From Bacteroidaceae bacterium (GTDB lineage Bacteria > Bacteroidota > Bacteroidia > Bacteroidales > Bacteroidaceae): a stretch of DNA of 64,000 nt. Where the stretch lies: the NCBI GenBank assembly GCA_017551845.1, contig JAFZKR010000072.1:1-64000 (forward strand), written 5' to 3'. Shown piece by piece: positions 16,391 through 25,097 of the stretch (positions are counted from its first letter, which is position 1; every line of letters starts with the position of its first letter). Position numbers and translations under genes: made by a program. Under the pieces are notes generated by a model. The model did not search any database and was not told the origin of the DNA. It saw nothing but the letters and a program-made list of their open reading frames with translations.

Positions 16391-18201
16391 AGAGATTGAA
16401 GAGTTGAGAAAAGATAATGGTTGTCGTTCCTGTCACGGACGGCAATCCTTATGTAGTTGCGGCCGCTGAATGCGTTTTTGCTGCCGCAGTCTTTAATCAG
16501 AATGTTGTATTTCTGAAGCAACAGTTCAGTCAGTCTCTTGGATGTGAACCTGCCCGTAACCTCGCAGAGGAAATAGTTGGCCTGCGAAGGGATGACCCTT
16601 AGGAACGATATTGTCTTAAGCTCGTTGAGGAAGAGTTCCCTCTCTGCAATGAACTTGTCGCAGGCTTCCACATAATCTTTTTCATACTTGTTGAAAATCT
16701 GCATGTAAAACTCAGCGAATGAGTTGATGTTCCAGATGGCCACTTCCTTGCGCATTTTCTCCATCATGGCCGTGTTGCCCGATGCTGCTATTCCGAGTCT
16801 CAGTCCGGGAACGCCGTATGATTTGCTTATGGACTTGATGAGTGTCAGATGCGGATTTGCCGTAAGAATGTCATTGTGAAGCAGGGATGCGTCAGAGTGG
16901 TTCTCCGTGAAATCCACAAAACTCTCATCCACAATGAACTTTATGGAGTTCTTTTTTGTCCACTCAATCAGATCAAGCAGGTCTGAATATGGAATGTAGT
17001 TGCCTGAAGGATTGTCAGGATTGATAAGTAACAGAGTGTCGATGTCTTTGTTTCCGAAATAATCTTTCAGGTCCTGTGCTGTGTACCTGAAATCAGGATT
17101 ATTAGGAATATAATAGACAGCATTACCGGCGGCAGACCTGTTAGGATACTCCTCGAATGTAGGCAGAATGAATCCCTTTTTTCCTTTGCAATGGTTTTCA
17201 ATGAGACATTTGATAAGTTCGGCTGCTCCGTTGCCTGCGCATATAAAGTCTTGTCGGATTCCGAAATATTTTCCTGCCAGCAAGGAGTTTACAGCCATAC
17301 CTGAAGGATACTCTGTGAGGAGCGTGTCGAAGTTGGCTCTCAGCTCATCCTTCATTCTTGCAGTGGGGAAGTATGGGTTTACCAGATAACAGAAATCCTT
17401 AAGATGAGGGAATCTCCAATAGCCTCCGTAGCGTCTGTGGTACTTTTCAAGGAGCTGAACATCATCGGAAAAAATTGTCCCGGCAATATCCTTGTCTTGT
17501 ATGTCATCTATTTCATACCATTTTTCATCAGAAATGGGCAGGGCCCTGAGTGCCGATTTGTCAAGTGCGGTAATGACACGGAGTACCTGCTCGTAGTATT
17601 CGTTGTTTCCCATGGCCTTGCTGTAGGCTTCAAGGAAGGGCACGTATTGGTTGCATGAGAAATCCCTGCTGAACTTGTACATATTGCAGGTCTTGTAATA
17701 GAAGGGCACTTCACTGTAGCGGAAGGCTTTCTTGGGAACGAAACTGACAATGTTGTTTTCAGAATCGATGCGTACCATAGTGCCGTCCATCCATGTCTCG
17801 TACTTGGCCACAAGGGCAAGGTTAGGATATGGATTTGAGGTGAGCAGCCGGAGCATGCGGTCCTCGAAGATCAGGTCACTCTCAAGAAGCAGGGTGTCGT
17901 CCTCCTGCAACTGTTTTTTTGCCAATGCAAGAGAGTAGATATTGTTGGTCTTGTCATAGATGGGATTCAGCACATATTCAATTTTCAGTCTGCTATCATA
18001 CCTTGTGCCAATATGTTGTTTAAGGTTTTCAGCCTGATATCCCACCACAATTACCACTCTGCTGAGTTTGAGTAAGGCCAATTGGTCAAGCATACGGTCT
18101 ATCAGTTTCTGACCGTTGACTTCAATCATGCACTTGGTGTTTTCTTTAGTCAGTTCACCAAGCCTTTTGCCCATTCCTGCCGCTAATATTATTGCCTGCA
18201 T
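16387..18201 (-). CDS. Fusion of LicC-like cytidylyltransferase and PLP-dependent aminotransferase
   Basis: This 604-residue protein has two enzymes in one chain. Residues 1-about 250 are a nucleotidyltransferase with LAAGMGKRLGELT (6-18), TKCMIEVNGQ and YDKTNNIYSLALAK (82-95) followed by LLLESDLIF, which resembles LicC. Residues about 270-604 are a class I/II fold-type-I enzyme with NPDNPSGN (394-401), VDES (Asp425), the PLP lysine Lys460 in SISKSYG and GLRLG (Arg468). The second domain looks HisC/CobD-like, so it could be an aminotransferase or a phospho-amino-acid decarboxylase. PntC-type fusions, which make CMP-aminoethylphosphonate, are a known parallel, but no PEP mutase is in this window. 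It is the first gene of the polymer part. Confidence 0.9.
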   Translation of the reverse strand: MQAIILAAGMGKRLGELTKENTKCMIEVNGQKLIDRMLDQLALLKLSRVVIVVGYQAENLKQHIGTRYDSRLKIEYVLNPIYDKTNNIYSLALAKKQLQEDDTLLLESDLIFEDRMLRLLTSNPYPNLALVAKYETWMDGTMVRIDSENNIVSFVPKKAFRYSEVPFYYKTCNMYKFSRDFSCNQYVPFLEAYSKAMGNNEYYEQVLRVITALDKSALRALPISDEKWYEIDDIQDKDIAGTIFSDDVQLLEKYHRRYGGYWRFPHLKDFCYLVNPYFPTARMKDELRANFDTLLTEYPSGMAVNSLLAGKYFGIRQDFICAGNGAAELIKCLIENHCKGKKGFILPTFEEYPNRSAAGNAVYYIPNNPDFRYTAQDLKDYFGNKDIDTLLLINPDNPSGNYIPYSDLLDLIEWTKKNSIKFIVDESFVDFTENHSDASLLHNDILTANPHLTLIKSISKSYGVPGLRLGIAASGNTAMMEKMRKEVAIWNINSFAEFYMQIFNKYEKDYVEACDKFIAERELFLNELKTISFLRVIPSQANYFLCEVTGRFTSKRLTELLLQKYNILIKDCGSKNAFSGRNYIRIAVRDRNDNHYLFSTLQSL

Positions 18202-18221
18202 AGTTTTAGGTTTTAACTCAT

Positions 18222-18353
18222 TTATAAAGATTCATCCTCAGGCTCTTCAGGGACAAACGGTTTGTTCCTGACAGATTTTCCCTTGTTTTTCTCCCAGGCG
18301 GCCTTGCGCTTGAGATAGTCCTCATAATGTTTTTCCAGATAGTTGTCGGCCAT
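18222..18353 (-). CDS. Small conserved-looking protein, 43 residues
   Basis: The frame ATG at 18353 to TAA at 18222 encodes MADNYLEKHYEDYLKRKAAW and continues basic-to-acidic, ending EEPEDESL. It is charged, helical in its first half and has no signal or membrane segment. I recall similar MADNYLEK-type small proteins after folK in Bacteroidales, sometimes labelled dehydrogenase without basis. It starts 2 bases after the folK stop and ends 20 bases before the fusion gene, so it sits at the joint between core genes and the polymer locus. Function unknown. Confidence 0.7.
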   Translation of the reverse strand: MADNYLEKHYEDYLKRKAAWEKNKGKSVRNKPFVPEEPEDESL

Positions 18354-18355
18354 AG

Positions 18356-18820
18356 TCAATCAAGTTTATCCAGCAGTTCTCTTATAGTCTTGTGCAGAAC
18401 CGGATGCTCCAGTCCGGGTGCAATCTGAGCCAACGGTTCAAGTACAAACCTGCGTTTGTGCATAAGTTTGTGGGGTAGAGTCAGTTCAGGTGAGTCAGTT
18501 ATCAGGTCATCATACATCAAAAGGTCAATGTCAATGATTCTGTCCGTGTACTTTCCATTTGAACTCTTCTCTTTACGTCCCATACTTCTTTCAATTGACC
18601 GGGTAACTGAAAGAACTTGCAGCGGAGTGAGCATGGTCTCAACTTTCACGGCCATATTCAGGAACCGGTTGTCACTTTTATATCCCCAAGGCTCAGTCTC
18701 AATCATTGTAGATATAGCCTGGACTGTACCTGTCTTTTGGCCTATCAGGGACAGGGCAGTATCCAGATTGGACTGTCTGTCACCCATATTGGTTCCTAAT
18801 GAAAGGTACAGCGTAGGCAT
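18356..18820 (-). CDS. folK: 2-amino-4-hydroxy-6-hydroxymethyldihydropteridine pyrophosphokinase
   Basis: This 154-residue enzyme transfers pyrophosphate from ATP to 6-hydroxymethyl-dihydropterin in folate synthesis. The start YLSLGTNMGDRQSNL and the central signature MGRKEKSSNGKYTDRIIDIDLL-type region, with R-IDIDL(L/M)Y and LPHKLMHKRRFVLEPL near the end, are diagnostic. Length is normal for HPPK. It begins 4 bases after the queA stop and belongs to the core operon uppP-truB-queA-folK. Confidence 0.96.
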   Translation of the reverse strand: MPTLYLSLGTNMGDRQSNLDTALSLIGQKTGTVQAISTMIETEPWGYKSDNRFLNMAVKVETMLTPLQVLSVTRSIERSMGRKEKSSNGKYTDRIIDIDLLMYDDLITDSPELTLPHKLMHKRRFVLEPLAQIAPGLEHPVLHKTIRELLDKLD

Positions 18821-18824
18821 GGGC

Positions 18825-19877
18825 TCAGTCTATAATGAGCATTGCATCACCGTAGCAGCCGAACCGGTATCCTTCCTTAACGGCCAGATGGTAGGCTCCC
18901 ATGATAAGGTCGTATCCGCCGTATGCGCAAGTAAGCATGAGCTGGATTGATTCAGGCAGCTGGAAGTTGCTTATCATGCTGTCTGCAACACTGAAGGTGT
19001 AAGGAGGGAAGATGAATTTGTTGGTCCAGCCCTCAAACGGCTTGATGAGATGGTCCGTACCCACAACCGTCTCAAGTGCGCGGTTTACGGTGTTGCCTAC
19101 TGCGCAGATTTTGTGGCCCGACAGCTTGGCTTTGTTGACAATCTCAGTGCATTCTTCGGTCACAAACATCTGCTCTGACTCCATCTTGTGCTTGGTGAGA
19201 TCCTCCACGTCAATGTCACGGAAGTTGCCCAGTCCGCAGTGCATGGTTATGAACGCACGTTCCACCCCTTTGATCTCCATACGTTTCATGAGCTCACGAC
19301 TGAAATGTAATCCCGCAGTGGGAGCTGTCACGGCACCTTCATTAGCGGCGAAGATTGTCTGGAAGCGGGACTCGTCAATCGGATCCACCTTGCGTTTCAG
19401 ATAGGTTGGGATGGGCGCCTCTCCAAGTGCGTAGAGGGCCTTTTTGAACTCATCGTGAGGGCCGTCATAGAGGAAACGCAGTACGCGTCCGCGTGAAGTG
19501 GTGTTGTCGATGACTTCGGCTACCATTGAGTTGTCCTCGCCGAAATAGAGCTTGTTTCCGATGCGGATCTTGCGGGCCGGGTCCACCTGGACATCCCAGA
19601 GAAGATTCTCTTCCCGTAGCTCCCGGAGAAGGAACACCTCGATGCTTGCACCGGTTTTCTCCTTGTTGCCGAAAAGGCGTGCAGGAAAGACCTGAGTGTC
19701 GTTGAAGACGAACACGTCGTTTTCATCGTAATACTTTAGAATTTCCTTGAAGATGATGTGTTCTATCTCACCGGTCTTCTTGTGGACGACCATCAGTCTG
19801 GATTCATCACGGTTCTCTGTGGGAAACTGTGCTATCCTGTCTTCGGGGAGTTTGAATTTGAATTGTGAAAGTTTCAT
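18825..19877 (-). CDS. queA: tRNA preQ1(34) S-adenosylmethionine ribosyltransferase-isomerase
   Basis: This 350-residue protein transfers the ribosyl part of SAM to preQ1 in position 34 of tRNAs for Asp, Asn, His and Tyr, giving epoxyqueuosine. The start [37 protein letters not shown] and [13 protein letters not shown] are all QueA signatures. Length is normal. It lies 37 bases after truB and 4 before folK in a dense minus-strand run. A second tRNA-modifying enzyme, TruB, is next door and MiaB is 4 kb upstream. Confidence 0.97.
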   Translation of the reverse strand: MKLSQFKFKLPEDRIAQFPTENRDESRLMVVHKKTGEIEHIIFKEILKYYDENDVFVFNDTQVFPARLFGNKEKTGASIEVFLLRELREENLLWDVQVDPARKIRIGNKLYFGEDNSMVAEVIDNTTSRGRVLRFLYDGPHDEFKKALYALGEAPIPTYLKRKVDPIDESRFQTIFAANEGAVTAPTAGLHFSRELMKRMEIKGVERAFITMHCGLGNFRDIDVEDLTKHKMESEQMFVTEECTEIVNKAKLSGHKICAVGNTVNRALETVVGTDHLIKPFEGWTNKFIFPPYTFSVADSMISNFQLPESIQLMLTCAYGGYDLIMGAYHLAVKEGYRFGCYGDAMLIID

Positions 19878-19914
19878 TCCCTATTAGTTTATGTATTGAT
19901 TCTGTTTAAGTTGT

Positions 19915-20616
19915 TTATATGTTCAGCCCGGTTGTGAGTCCGGGCAGGATCTCTTCAAAGTGTTCAGGGTCAAGACAATCCTCCACTCTTACGTTTCCGG
20001 TACGGGTGCGCCTGAGCGCAGTAAGGTGAGCTCCGCTCTCCAAAGCCTCTCCTAAATCACGGGCCAGGGCTCTGATATAGGTTCCCTTGCTGCATACCAC
20101 CCGGATTCTGATGTCCGGAATATTGCATTCCATGAGCTCTATCTCGTCAATGACAAGGGTTTTCGGTTTAAGTTCCACTTCCTTGCCTTTACGAGCCATG
20201 AGGTAAGCCCTTTTTCCTTCAATCTTGCAAGCTGAGAATGTAGGGGGTATCTGTTCAATGGTTCCTTTAAAACGTTTAAGACACTCTTCCACAGCTTCGC
20301 GTGTTATGTGGGTTGTGGGATAGGTGGCATCAATGGGTTTCTCCAGGTCGAACGAAGGGGTTGTGGCTCCGAAGCGGATGTCCGCAATATACTCCTTGGT
20401 GCCGGATTGCAGTTCTTCAATCCGCTTGGTGGCCCGTCCGGTACATACTATGAGTACTCCGGTGGCCAACGGGTCCAATGTGCCGGCATGTCCCACTTTG
20501 AGCTTTTTAACGCCTAGGTGTCGGCATATAAGCCATCGGACCTTGCCTACTACATCGAACGATGTCCAGTGGTACGGTTTGTCAAACCCCAGAATTACTC
20601 CTTCCTGAAAATCCAT
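19915..20616 (-). CDS. truB: tRNA pseudouridine(55) synthase
   Basis: This 233-residue enzyme makes pseudouridine 55 in the T-loop of tRNAs. GHAGTLDPLATGVL contains the catalytic Asp, DKPYHWTSFDVV is the conserved start, and SKGTYIRALARDLG is the third family motif. It lacks the C-terminal PUA extension of E. coli TruB, as is usual for short Bacteroidota forms. It starts 9 bases after the uppP stop, on the same transcript. Confidence 0.97.
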   Translation of the reverse strand: MDFQEGVILGFDKPYHWTSFDVVGKVRWLICRHLGVKKLKVGHAGTLDPLATGVLIVCTGRATKRIEELQSGTKEYIADIRFGATTPSFDLEKPIDATYPTTHITREAVEECLKRFKGTIEQIPPTFSACKIEGKRAYLMARKGKEVELKPKTLVIDEIELMECNIPDIRIRVVCSKGTYIRALARDLGEALESGAHLTALRRTRTGNVRVEDCLDPEHFEEILPGLTTGLNI

Positions 20617-20625
20617 GTGTCCGAA

Positions 20626-21447
20626 TCAAAGGAAAATCAATGTAAGGATACCCGCTATCGCACAGTATATACCAAACCAGATAAGCTTGCCTTTCCGGAC
20701 GATGGAAATCATCCATTTGCAAGCGGCGCATCCGGCAAGGAATGCGGCAAGAAATCCCAGTAAGAGGACTCCTGTTCCGGTAGGTTCTGCGGTCGCTTCG
20801 GCCGACGCCGAACCAATGAGGTCTTTCATGTCAAGAAGCGCCTCGCCAAGGATGGGAGGGATGACCATCAGGAATGAGAACTGTGCAAGCCTCTCCTTCC
20901 TGTTACCGAGCATTATGCCGGTGGCTATGGTGGCTCCCGAGCGTGAAATGCCGGGCAGAACGGCTATTGCTTGAGCGATACCTATTACGAAAGCATGCAG
21001 GCAGGATATGTTCTCCCTCTGACGTGGTTTTGCATAATAGGAGAAAGTGAGCAGGGATGCTGTAATCAGAAGGCATATTCCCACAACTGTGGTTCCGGAA
21101 CCGAAAACATGCTCTATCTTGTCCTTGAAGAACATACCCACTATCCCGACAGGAATCATTGAGATAATGATGTTAATGACATATCTTGTCCCTTCGTTCA
21201 GACTTTCCCAACTCGTCCATTGCTGTCTGGAGAACAGGTCCTTGAATATCCATACGATCTCTTTCCACAGTATCACTATGGTGCTGAGCACTGTTGCCAC
21301 GTGTACGAGTACCGTGAAAGCCATGTTCTGCTCTCCGTCTATCCCGAAGAGTGCTGAGGTTATAGCCAGATGACCGCTACTGCTTATAGGCAGATATTCG
21401 GTAAGGCCCTGCAGCAGTCCAAGCAGTATTGATTCAAGCCAGTTCAT
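20626..21447 (-). CDS. uppP: Undecaprenyl-diphosphatase (BacA type)
   Basis: This 273-residue inner-membrane enzyme removes a phosphate from undecaprenyl diphosphate to recycle the lipid carrier used for peptidoglycan and surface polymers. The two BacA motifs are intact: [14 protein letters not shown] (15-28) and [10 protein letters not shown] with the catalytic Ser and Arg near residue 165. About eight helices are visible. It overlaps the DUF3098 gene by 4 bases. Its presence on the same run as a flippase-containing polymer locus is functionally sensible, though uppP is a core gene here. Confidence 0.96.
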   Translation of the reverse strand: MNWLESILLGLLQGLTEYLPISSSGHLAITSALFGIDGEQNMAFTVLVHVATVLSTIVILWKEIVWIFKDLFSRQQWTSWESLNEGTRYVINIIISMIPVGIVGMFFKDKIEHVFGSGTTVVGICLLITASLLTFSYYAKPRQRENISCLHAFVIGIAQAIAVLPGISRSGATIATGIMLGNRKERLAQFSFLMVIPPILGEALLDMKDLIGSASAEATAEPTGTGVLLLGFLAAFLAGCAACKWMISIVRKGKLIWFGIYCAIAGILTLIFL

Positions 21448-21689
21448 GTGTTATCGTCGGTTTTCTCTCCCCTGGGTTTATACATAATGGCCGCGATAAT
21501 GGTAAGGAATCCAGCGAGTGTGACGATAGGTGAAACCTTGATGCGTCGGACACTGAAGATATCCTCCACGAACTGTTCCTCGGTACTGTCGGCTCCAGTC
21601 ATGAGCAGCAAACCGATAATGATGACCGCCATCCCCACTGCAATGAGAATGTAGTTTGTTTTGGTGAATGCGAATTTTTTCTTGTCCAT
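21444..21689 (-). CDS. DUF3098 membrane protein
   Basis: This 81-residue protein starts [19 protein letters not shown] and has two membrane helices joined by a short loop containing [15 protein letters not shown], the DUF3098 signature as I recall it. The function is unknown. In Bacteroidota the family sits between ftsX and uppP, as it does here, which suggests a link to cell envelope or division. A longer frame back to 21776 runs through the ftsX gene and is not supported. Confidence 0.88.
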   Translation of the reverse strand: MDKKKFAFTKTNYILIAVGMAVIIIGLLLMTGADSTEEQFVEDIFSVRRIKVSPIVTLAGFLTIIAAIMYKPRGEKTDDNT

Positions 21690-21712
21690 AATTATGATGT
21701 TGTTTTGTTTTT

Positions 21713-22585
21713 TCAGAGATAATGCAACTCTCCCGATTTCATCCTGAGGAAACGGTTTACGGATGCCATGGCACATAGATATGTTATAAGCAGACCTGTA
21801 GCAATGACCACAGTGGCTACCGTGATGATTATTCTCTTTTCAAGAAGTACCGAGAGCCAGGGTTCACGACTGATGCCGAATTTTAGTCCGCCGTAGATGG
21901 CAAGACAAGCCAGTATGGCCGAGAGGAGGCCTATGAGCAGGTTGCGTTTCACGAACGGACGGCGTATGAACGACCACTTGGCTCCCACAAGTTTCATTGA
22001 ATAGAGAATGAAACGCTGTGAATAGATGGTCAGTTTGATGGTGTTTCTGATCAAGGTGAGCGAAATAAGCGACAGCACCAGGATCAGTATCGTGAGTATG
22101 ATGGCGAGCTTGCGGATGTTGTCGTTCATGGTGTCAAGCAGCTCTTCCTGCCAGTTCACTTCCTTGACACCGTTCACCGATGTGAGTTCCTGAGCAATAT
22201 TCTTCAGGCTGTCATTGACGGCATACCCTTCATTCAACCTTACATTTATCGAGGCGTAGAAGGGATTGTACTCCAGGAACATGGAAGGGTCAGTGCCCAT
22301 AGCCTCGGACATCTCTTTCAGGGCTTCTTCCTTGGTAATGATTGAAAGGCTTCCGCAGTAAGGGGAATTTTGGATCTTGTTTTTAAGGACTGAGAGTTGA
22401 GCATCGGTAATCTCTTCCTTTAGGATTACTTCGACGGTCATCTCCTGCCTGAATTTCTTTGAAATGTCCCGGGCGGTAAGCAACAGGAGCGTAATGAGTC
22501 CGATCAGCATCAACACAAGCGATGTGCTGATGCATGAGGTTATGAACAGCAGGTCAATCTTTCTCTTCTTTTTTTGTGCAGTCAT
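21713..22585 (-). CDS. ftsX: Cell-division protein FtsX-like permease
   Basis: This 290-residue protein has the FtsX layout: a cytoplasmic N-terminus (TAQKKKRK), one helix at about 13-36, a periplasmic domain and three C-terminal helices with the FtsX-type VGAKWSFIRRPF loop. With FtsE it forms an ABC-like complex that activates cell-wall hydrolases during division. FtsE is not in the window, which is common in this phylum. The ATG at 22585 lies inside the end of the upstream methyltransferase gene (32-base overlap). The long frame starting at 22909 is an antisense-free but unlikely extension. Confidence 0.92.
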   Translation of the reverse strand: MTAQKKKRKIDLLFITSCISTSLVLMLIGLITLLLLTARDISKKFRQEMTVEVILKEEITDAQLSVLKNKIQNSPYCGSLSIITKEEALKEMSEAMGTDPSMFLEYNPFYASINVRLNEGYAVNDSLKNIAQELTSVNGVKEVNWQEELLDTMNDNIRKLAIILTILILVLSLISLTLIRNTIKLTIYSQRFILYSMKLVGAKWSFIRRPFVKRNLLIGLLSAILACLAIYGGLKFGISREPWLSVLLEKRIIITVATVVIATGLLITYLCAMASVNRFLRMKSGELHYL

Positions 22586-23492
22586 ATTGTTGCGGATTTT
22601 TTTTGCGGAAAATGTAAACGAGGGAACTGCTACGGCCCCTGTGAACAGTGGATTCCATCCATGAACGTAGTCCGAAGGCCATTCCTCTGATGAAGGCGAA
22701 TCTATGATACATCTGTCTTTCGGACAGAATGGAAATGTAAAAGCTGTCGTATGGCAGTCTTTCGTGATGCATGAGGGTGAATCCGTGGCGTGAAGCGAGG
22801 TTGGTGATGGTCGTTGCATCAAAATGCCAGCGGTGTCTCGGTACGTTGTAACCGGCCCAGTAGGGTCCGTAATGCATGGCATCGGTGGAACGGATGTTGG
22901 GACAGGCAATCAGTAGAATCCCTCCAGGGCGCAGTAGTGAATGGAAAGTGTCCAGAAGCTTCAGAGGATTGGAGGTGTGCTCGAAAACGTGCCATAGTGT
23001 AACCACATCGAACGATTCAGGTATCAGGTTATCTACTTCGGACACATCAATCATTCTGTGATGAAACATCTCTAAGGAGAAAAGCCTCTCCTCATGATAG
23101 TTTTCAACCGATGTCACTTTCCAGCCCTTCTTTTCCATGTAGTTGGAGAACCAGCCGGTCTTGGCCCCGTAATTGAGCAGACTACCCTCGGAACGGTAGG
23201 CGCAGTTTTCCACGATACGTGCTTTGCGTGGAAGCATGATTCTGCGGACACGGTAGAAAAGACGGTCTATAAGACCTTCCGGGTCATCGCCTAACTTGAG
23301 CCTATGCTTGAGCATGTCATAGCTGGCCATGTGTTGTTCGTCAGGGGCATTGTCAGTAAATACCAGCCCGCAGGAAGTGCAGCGCAGCAGCATATATTGC
23401 TCCTTACTGACGAAAAAGTCTGTACAGTAGGAGTAGAACGTGGTTTCCTGCGACCCGCAGAGAGGACACCTGCTGAATTTCTGGTTATCCAT
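22554..23492 (-). CDS. SAM-dependent methyltransferase with N-terminal zinc ribbon
   Basis: This 312-residue protein starts with a zinc-ribbon (CPLCGS at 9-14 and RCTSCGLVF at 37-45). A class I methyltransferase fold follows, with LLNYGAKTGWFSNYMEKKGW as the glycine-poor motif I, SFDVVTLWHVFEHTSNP as the post-motif and GILLIACPN. The family acts on diverse small molecules or lipids, often in envelope pathways. It is the first gene of the long minus-strand run and has a strong promoter directly upstream. Substrate unknown. Confidence 0.88.
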   Translation of the reverse strand: MDNQKFSRCPLCGSQETTFYSYCTDFFVSKEQYMLLRCTSCGLVFTDNAPDEQHMASYDMLKHRLKLGDDPEGLIDRLFYRVRRIMLPRKARIVENCAYRSEGSLLNYGAKTGWFSNYMEKKGWKVTSVENYHEERLFSLEMFHHRMIDVSEVDNLIPESFDVVTLWHVFEHTSNPLKLLDTFHSLLRPGGILLIACPNIRSTDAMHYGPYWAGYNVPRHRWHFDATTITNLASRHGFTLMHHERLPYDSFYISILSERQMYHRFAFIRGMAFGLRSWMESTVHRGRSSSLVYIFRKKNPQQYDCTKKEEKD

Positions 23493-23542
23493 TATTAGGG
23501 CTGGTTTGGCTCGTGCGTGCGTACTTATTTTAGTATCGGCCG

Positions 23543-23574
23543 CAAAGATAATATCGCAGGATACCCCTTGTCAA
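23543..23574 (-). promoter_or_regulatory. Promoter of the long minus-strand operon
   Basis: On the minus strand, TTG (23572-23574) is followed after 21 bases by TATCTTTG (23543-23550), a full match to the Bacteroidota vegetative consensus. It drives the methyltransferase gene and probably ftsX through the polymer locus. Confidence 0.75.
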
Positions 23575-23615
23575 GTGTTTTAAGGTTTTTTGTACTAAAT
23601 GGGAATGATGCGGAA

Positions 23616-24950
23616 TCATTCCGTAACTTCACTGCCCAAGAGTGTCGCGGAGGTGGCTCCGGTAATATGAACTGTAAGGAAATCTCCTGGTCGGTGGGTG
23701 CCTTTGCCAAACACCACGGTCCGGTTCTGTTCCGTGCGTCCGTAGAGTTGCTCGCGGGAACGTTTGGAATAGCCTTCTGCCAGTACTTCGTAATCCCGGC
23801 CGATGCATTCGCGGTTACGCTCAAGTGACAGTTCGTTCTGCAGAGCAATCATCTCGTTAAGGCGTCGGATCTTGACCTCTTCAGGAATGTCATCGGGCAG
23901 ATTCCGGCTTGCGTATGTCCCTGGGCGTTCAGAGTATCGGAACATGAATGAGGCATCGAAACGACACTCTCGCATGAGGGAAAGACTCTGTGCGTGATCT
24001 TCCTCTGTTTCAGAGTGATAACCAGTAAACATGTCGGTGGTCAGGCCGCAGTTGGGAATAATTTTTCTTATGGCTTCAACTCGTTCAAGATACCATTCGC
24101 GAGTATATTTCCTATTCATCAGCCGGAGTATGCGGGAACTGCCACTCTGTACAGGCAGGTGTATATGGCGGCAGATGTTCGGAACCTCTGCAATTACGTG
24201 AAGAGTATCATCGCTCATATCCTTGGGGTGTGATGTGGTGAACCTCACCCTCATATCAGGAATGGCTTCCGCAACCATCCTCAGAAGCTCGGGAAAACCT
24301 ATCTGAACGCCATTGCTTTCAAACCTGTAAGAGTTGACGTTCTGACCGAGGAGAGTCACCTCTTTGTAACCTTTTTTCTTAAGATCCAACACCTCATTCA
24401 AGATGCTTTGCGGATCCCTGCTGCGTTCACGTCCTCGGGTATAGGGAACAATACAGTAGTGACAGAAATTGTTGCAACCGCGCATTATAGATACAAATCC
24501 GCTTATGTGGTTGCCGCAGATACGCTCCGGAATAATGTCACGATACGTTTCCGTGGTGGAAAGTTTCACGTTCATAGCCTTGTGACCAGCTTCCACCTGA
24601 GCCATAAGGTCAGGAAGCGAAAGGTATGCATCAGGTCCGCAAACCACATCTACGTGATGGTTTTCTGTAAGTTCCTCTTTTGTGCGCTCTGCCATACAGC
24701 CCATAACACCGATGAAAAGGCCCTTTTTTTTCTTTTTCAATGCATTCAGAGCCTCGAGGCGGTTCCAAATCTTCTGTTCGGCATTCTCGCGTATGGAGCA
24801 GGTGTTCAGGAATATGGCATCGGCATCATCAATGCTTTCGGTGGGTTCGTAACCGGCCATACGCATGATTGATGCTATCACCTCACTGTCAGCTACATTC
24901 ATCTGACAGCCGTAAGTCTCTATGAACAGTCTTTTTGTTCCGTCTTCCAT
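23616..24950 (-). CDS. miaB: tRNA-2-methylthio-N6-dimethylallyladenosine synthase
   Basis: This 444-residue radical-SAM enzyme adds a methylthio group to i6A37 of tRNAs. The N-terminal UPF0004 domain has the three cluster cysteines (ETYGCQMN, NTCSIRE, GCMAER) and the radical-SAM cluster is CNNFCHYC near residue 155. A TRAM domain closes the chain (RTEQNRTVVFGK, HITGATSATLLG). The gene is transcribed alone, between the operon promoter at 23543-23574 and a divergent CoA-transferase gene. A TAAATTCG sequence upstream is a weak -7 candidate. Confidence 0.97.
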   Translation of the reverse strand: MEDGTKRLFIETYGCQMNVADSEVIASIMRMAGYEPTESIDDADAIFLNTCSIRENAEQKIWNRLEALNALKKKKKGLFIGVMGCMAERTKEELTENHHVDVVCGPDAYLSLPDLMAQVEAGHKAMNVKLSTTETYRDIIPERICGNHISGFVSIMRGCNNFCHYCIVPYTRGRERSRDPQSILNEVLDLKKKGYKEVTLLGQNVNSYRFESNGVQIGFPELLRMVAEAIPDMRVRFTTSHPKDMSDDTLHVIAEVPNICRHIHLPVQSGSSRILRLMNRKYTREWYLERVEAIRKIIPNCGLTTDMFTGYHSETEEDHAQSLSLMRECRFDASFMFRYSERPGTYASRNLPDDIPEEVKIRRLNEMIALQNELSLERNRECIGRDYEVLAEGYSKRSREQLYGRTEQNRTVVFGKGTHRPGDFLTVHITGATSATLLGSEVTE

Positions 24951-25018
24951 ATTCCTTATGTTTTCCGGGTGCGAATTTACTCAATTTCTGTAACACGCGG
25001 AATTCCGTGCGTGCGCAC

Positions 25019-25049
25019 TTGTTTTTATTTAAGGTTATGTTTACTTTTG
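25019..25049 (+). promoter_or_regulatory. Promoter of the CoA-transferase gene
   Basis: TTG (25019-25021), a 20-base spacer and TACTTTTG (25042-25049) fit the Bacteroidota promoter pattern. The expected transcript begins near 25056 and leaves a short 5' leader. Confidence 0.75.
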
Positions 25050-25097
25050 CGCGGTTTTTTATGTTGAAAAGTCAAACAAGCAAATAAACATATAACA

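Noticed and set aside
13077..18201. Assignment of the locus as a phosphocholine (lic1) locus
   Set aside because: There is no choline kinase and the LicC-like domain is fused to an aminotransferase, so the head group may well be something else.
16387..18201. Firm call as PntC, aminoethylphosphonate cytidylyltransferase
   Set aside because: No PEP mutase or phosphonopyruvate decarboxylase is in the window and the PLP domain looks HisC/CobD-like.
22586..22909. Extended N-terminus of FtsX
   Set aside because: It is the shadow of the methyltransferase gene in another frame, Pro/Thr/Ser-rich and unlike FtsX.
23000..23600. Possible insertion-site scar around GTGCGTGCGTAC near 23512
   Set aside because: The short GTGCGTGCG repeats also occur near 25010 without flanking duplications or a transposase, so they look like chance sequence near promoters.
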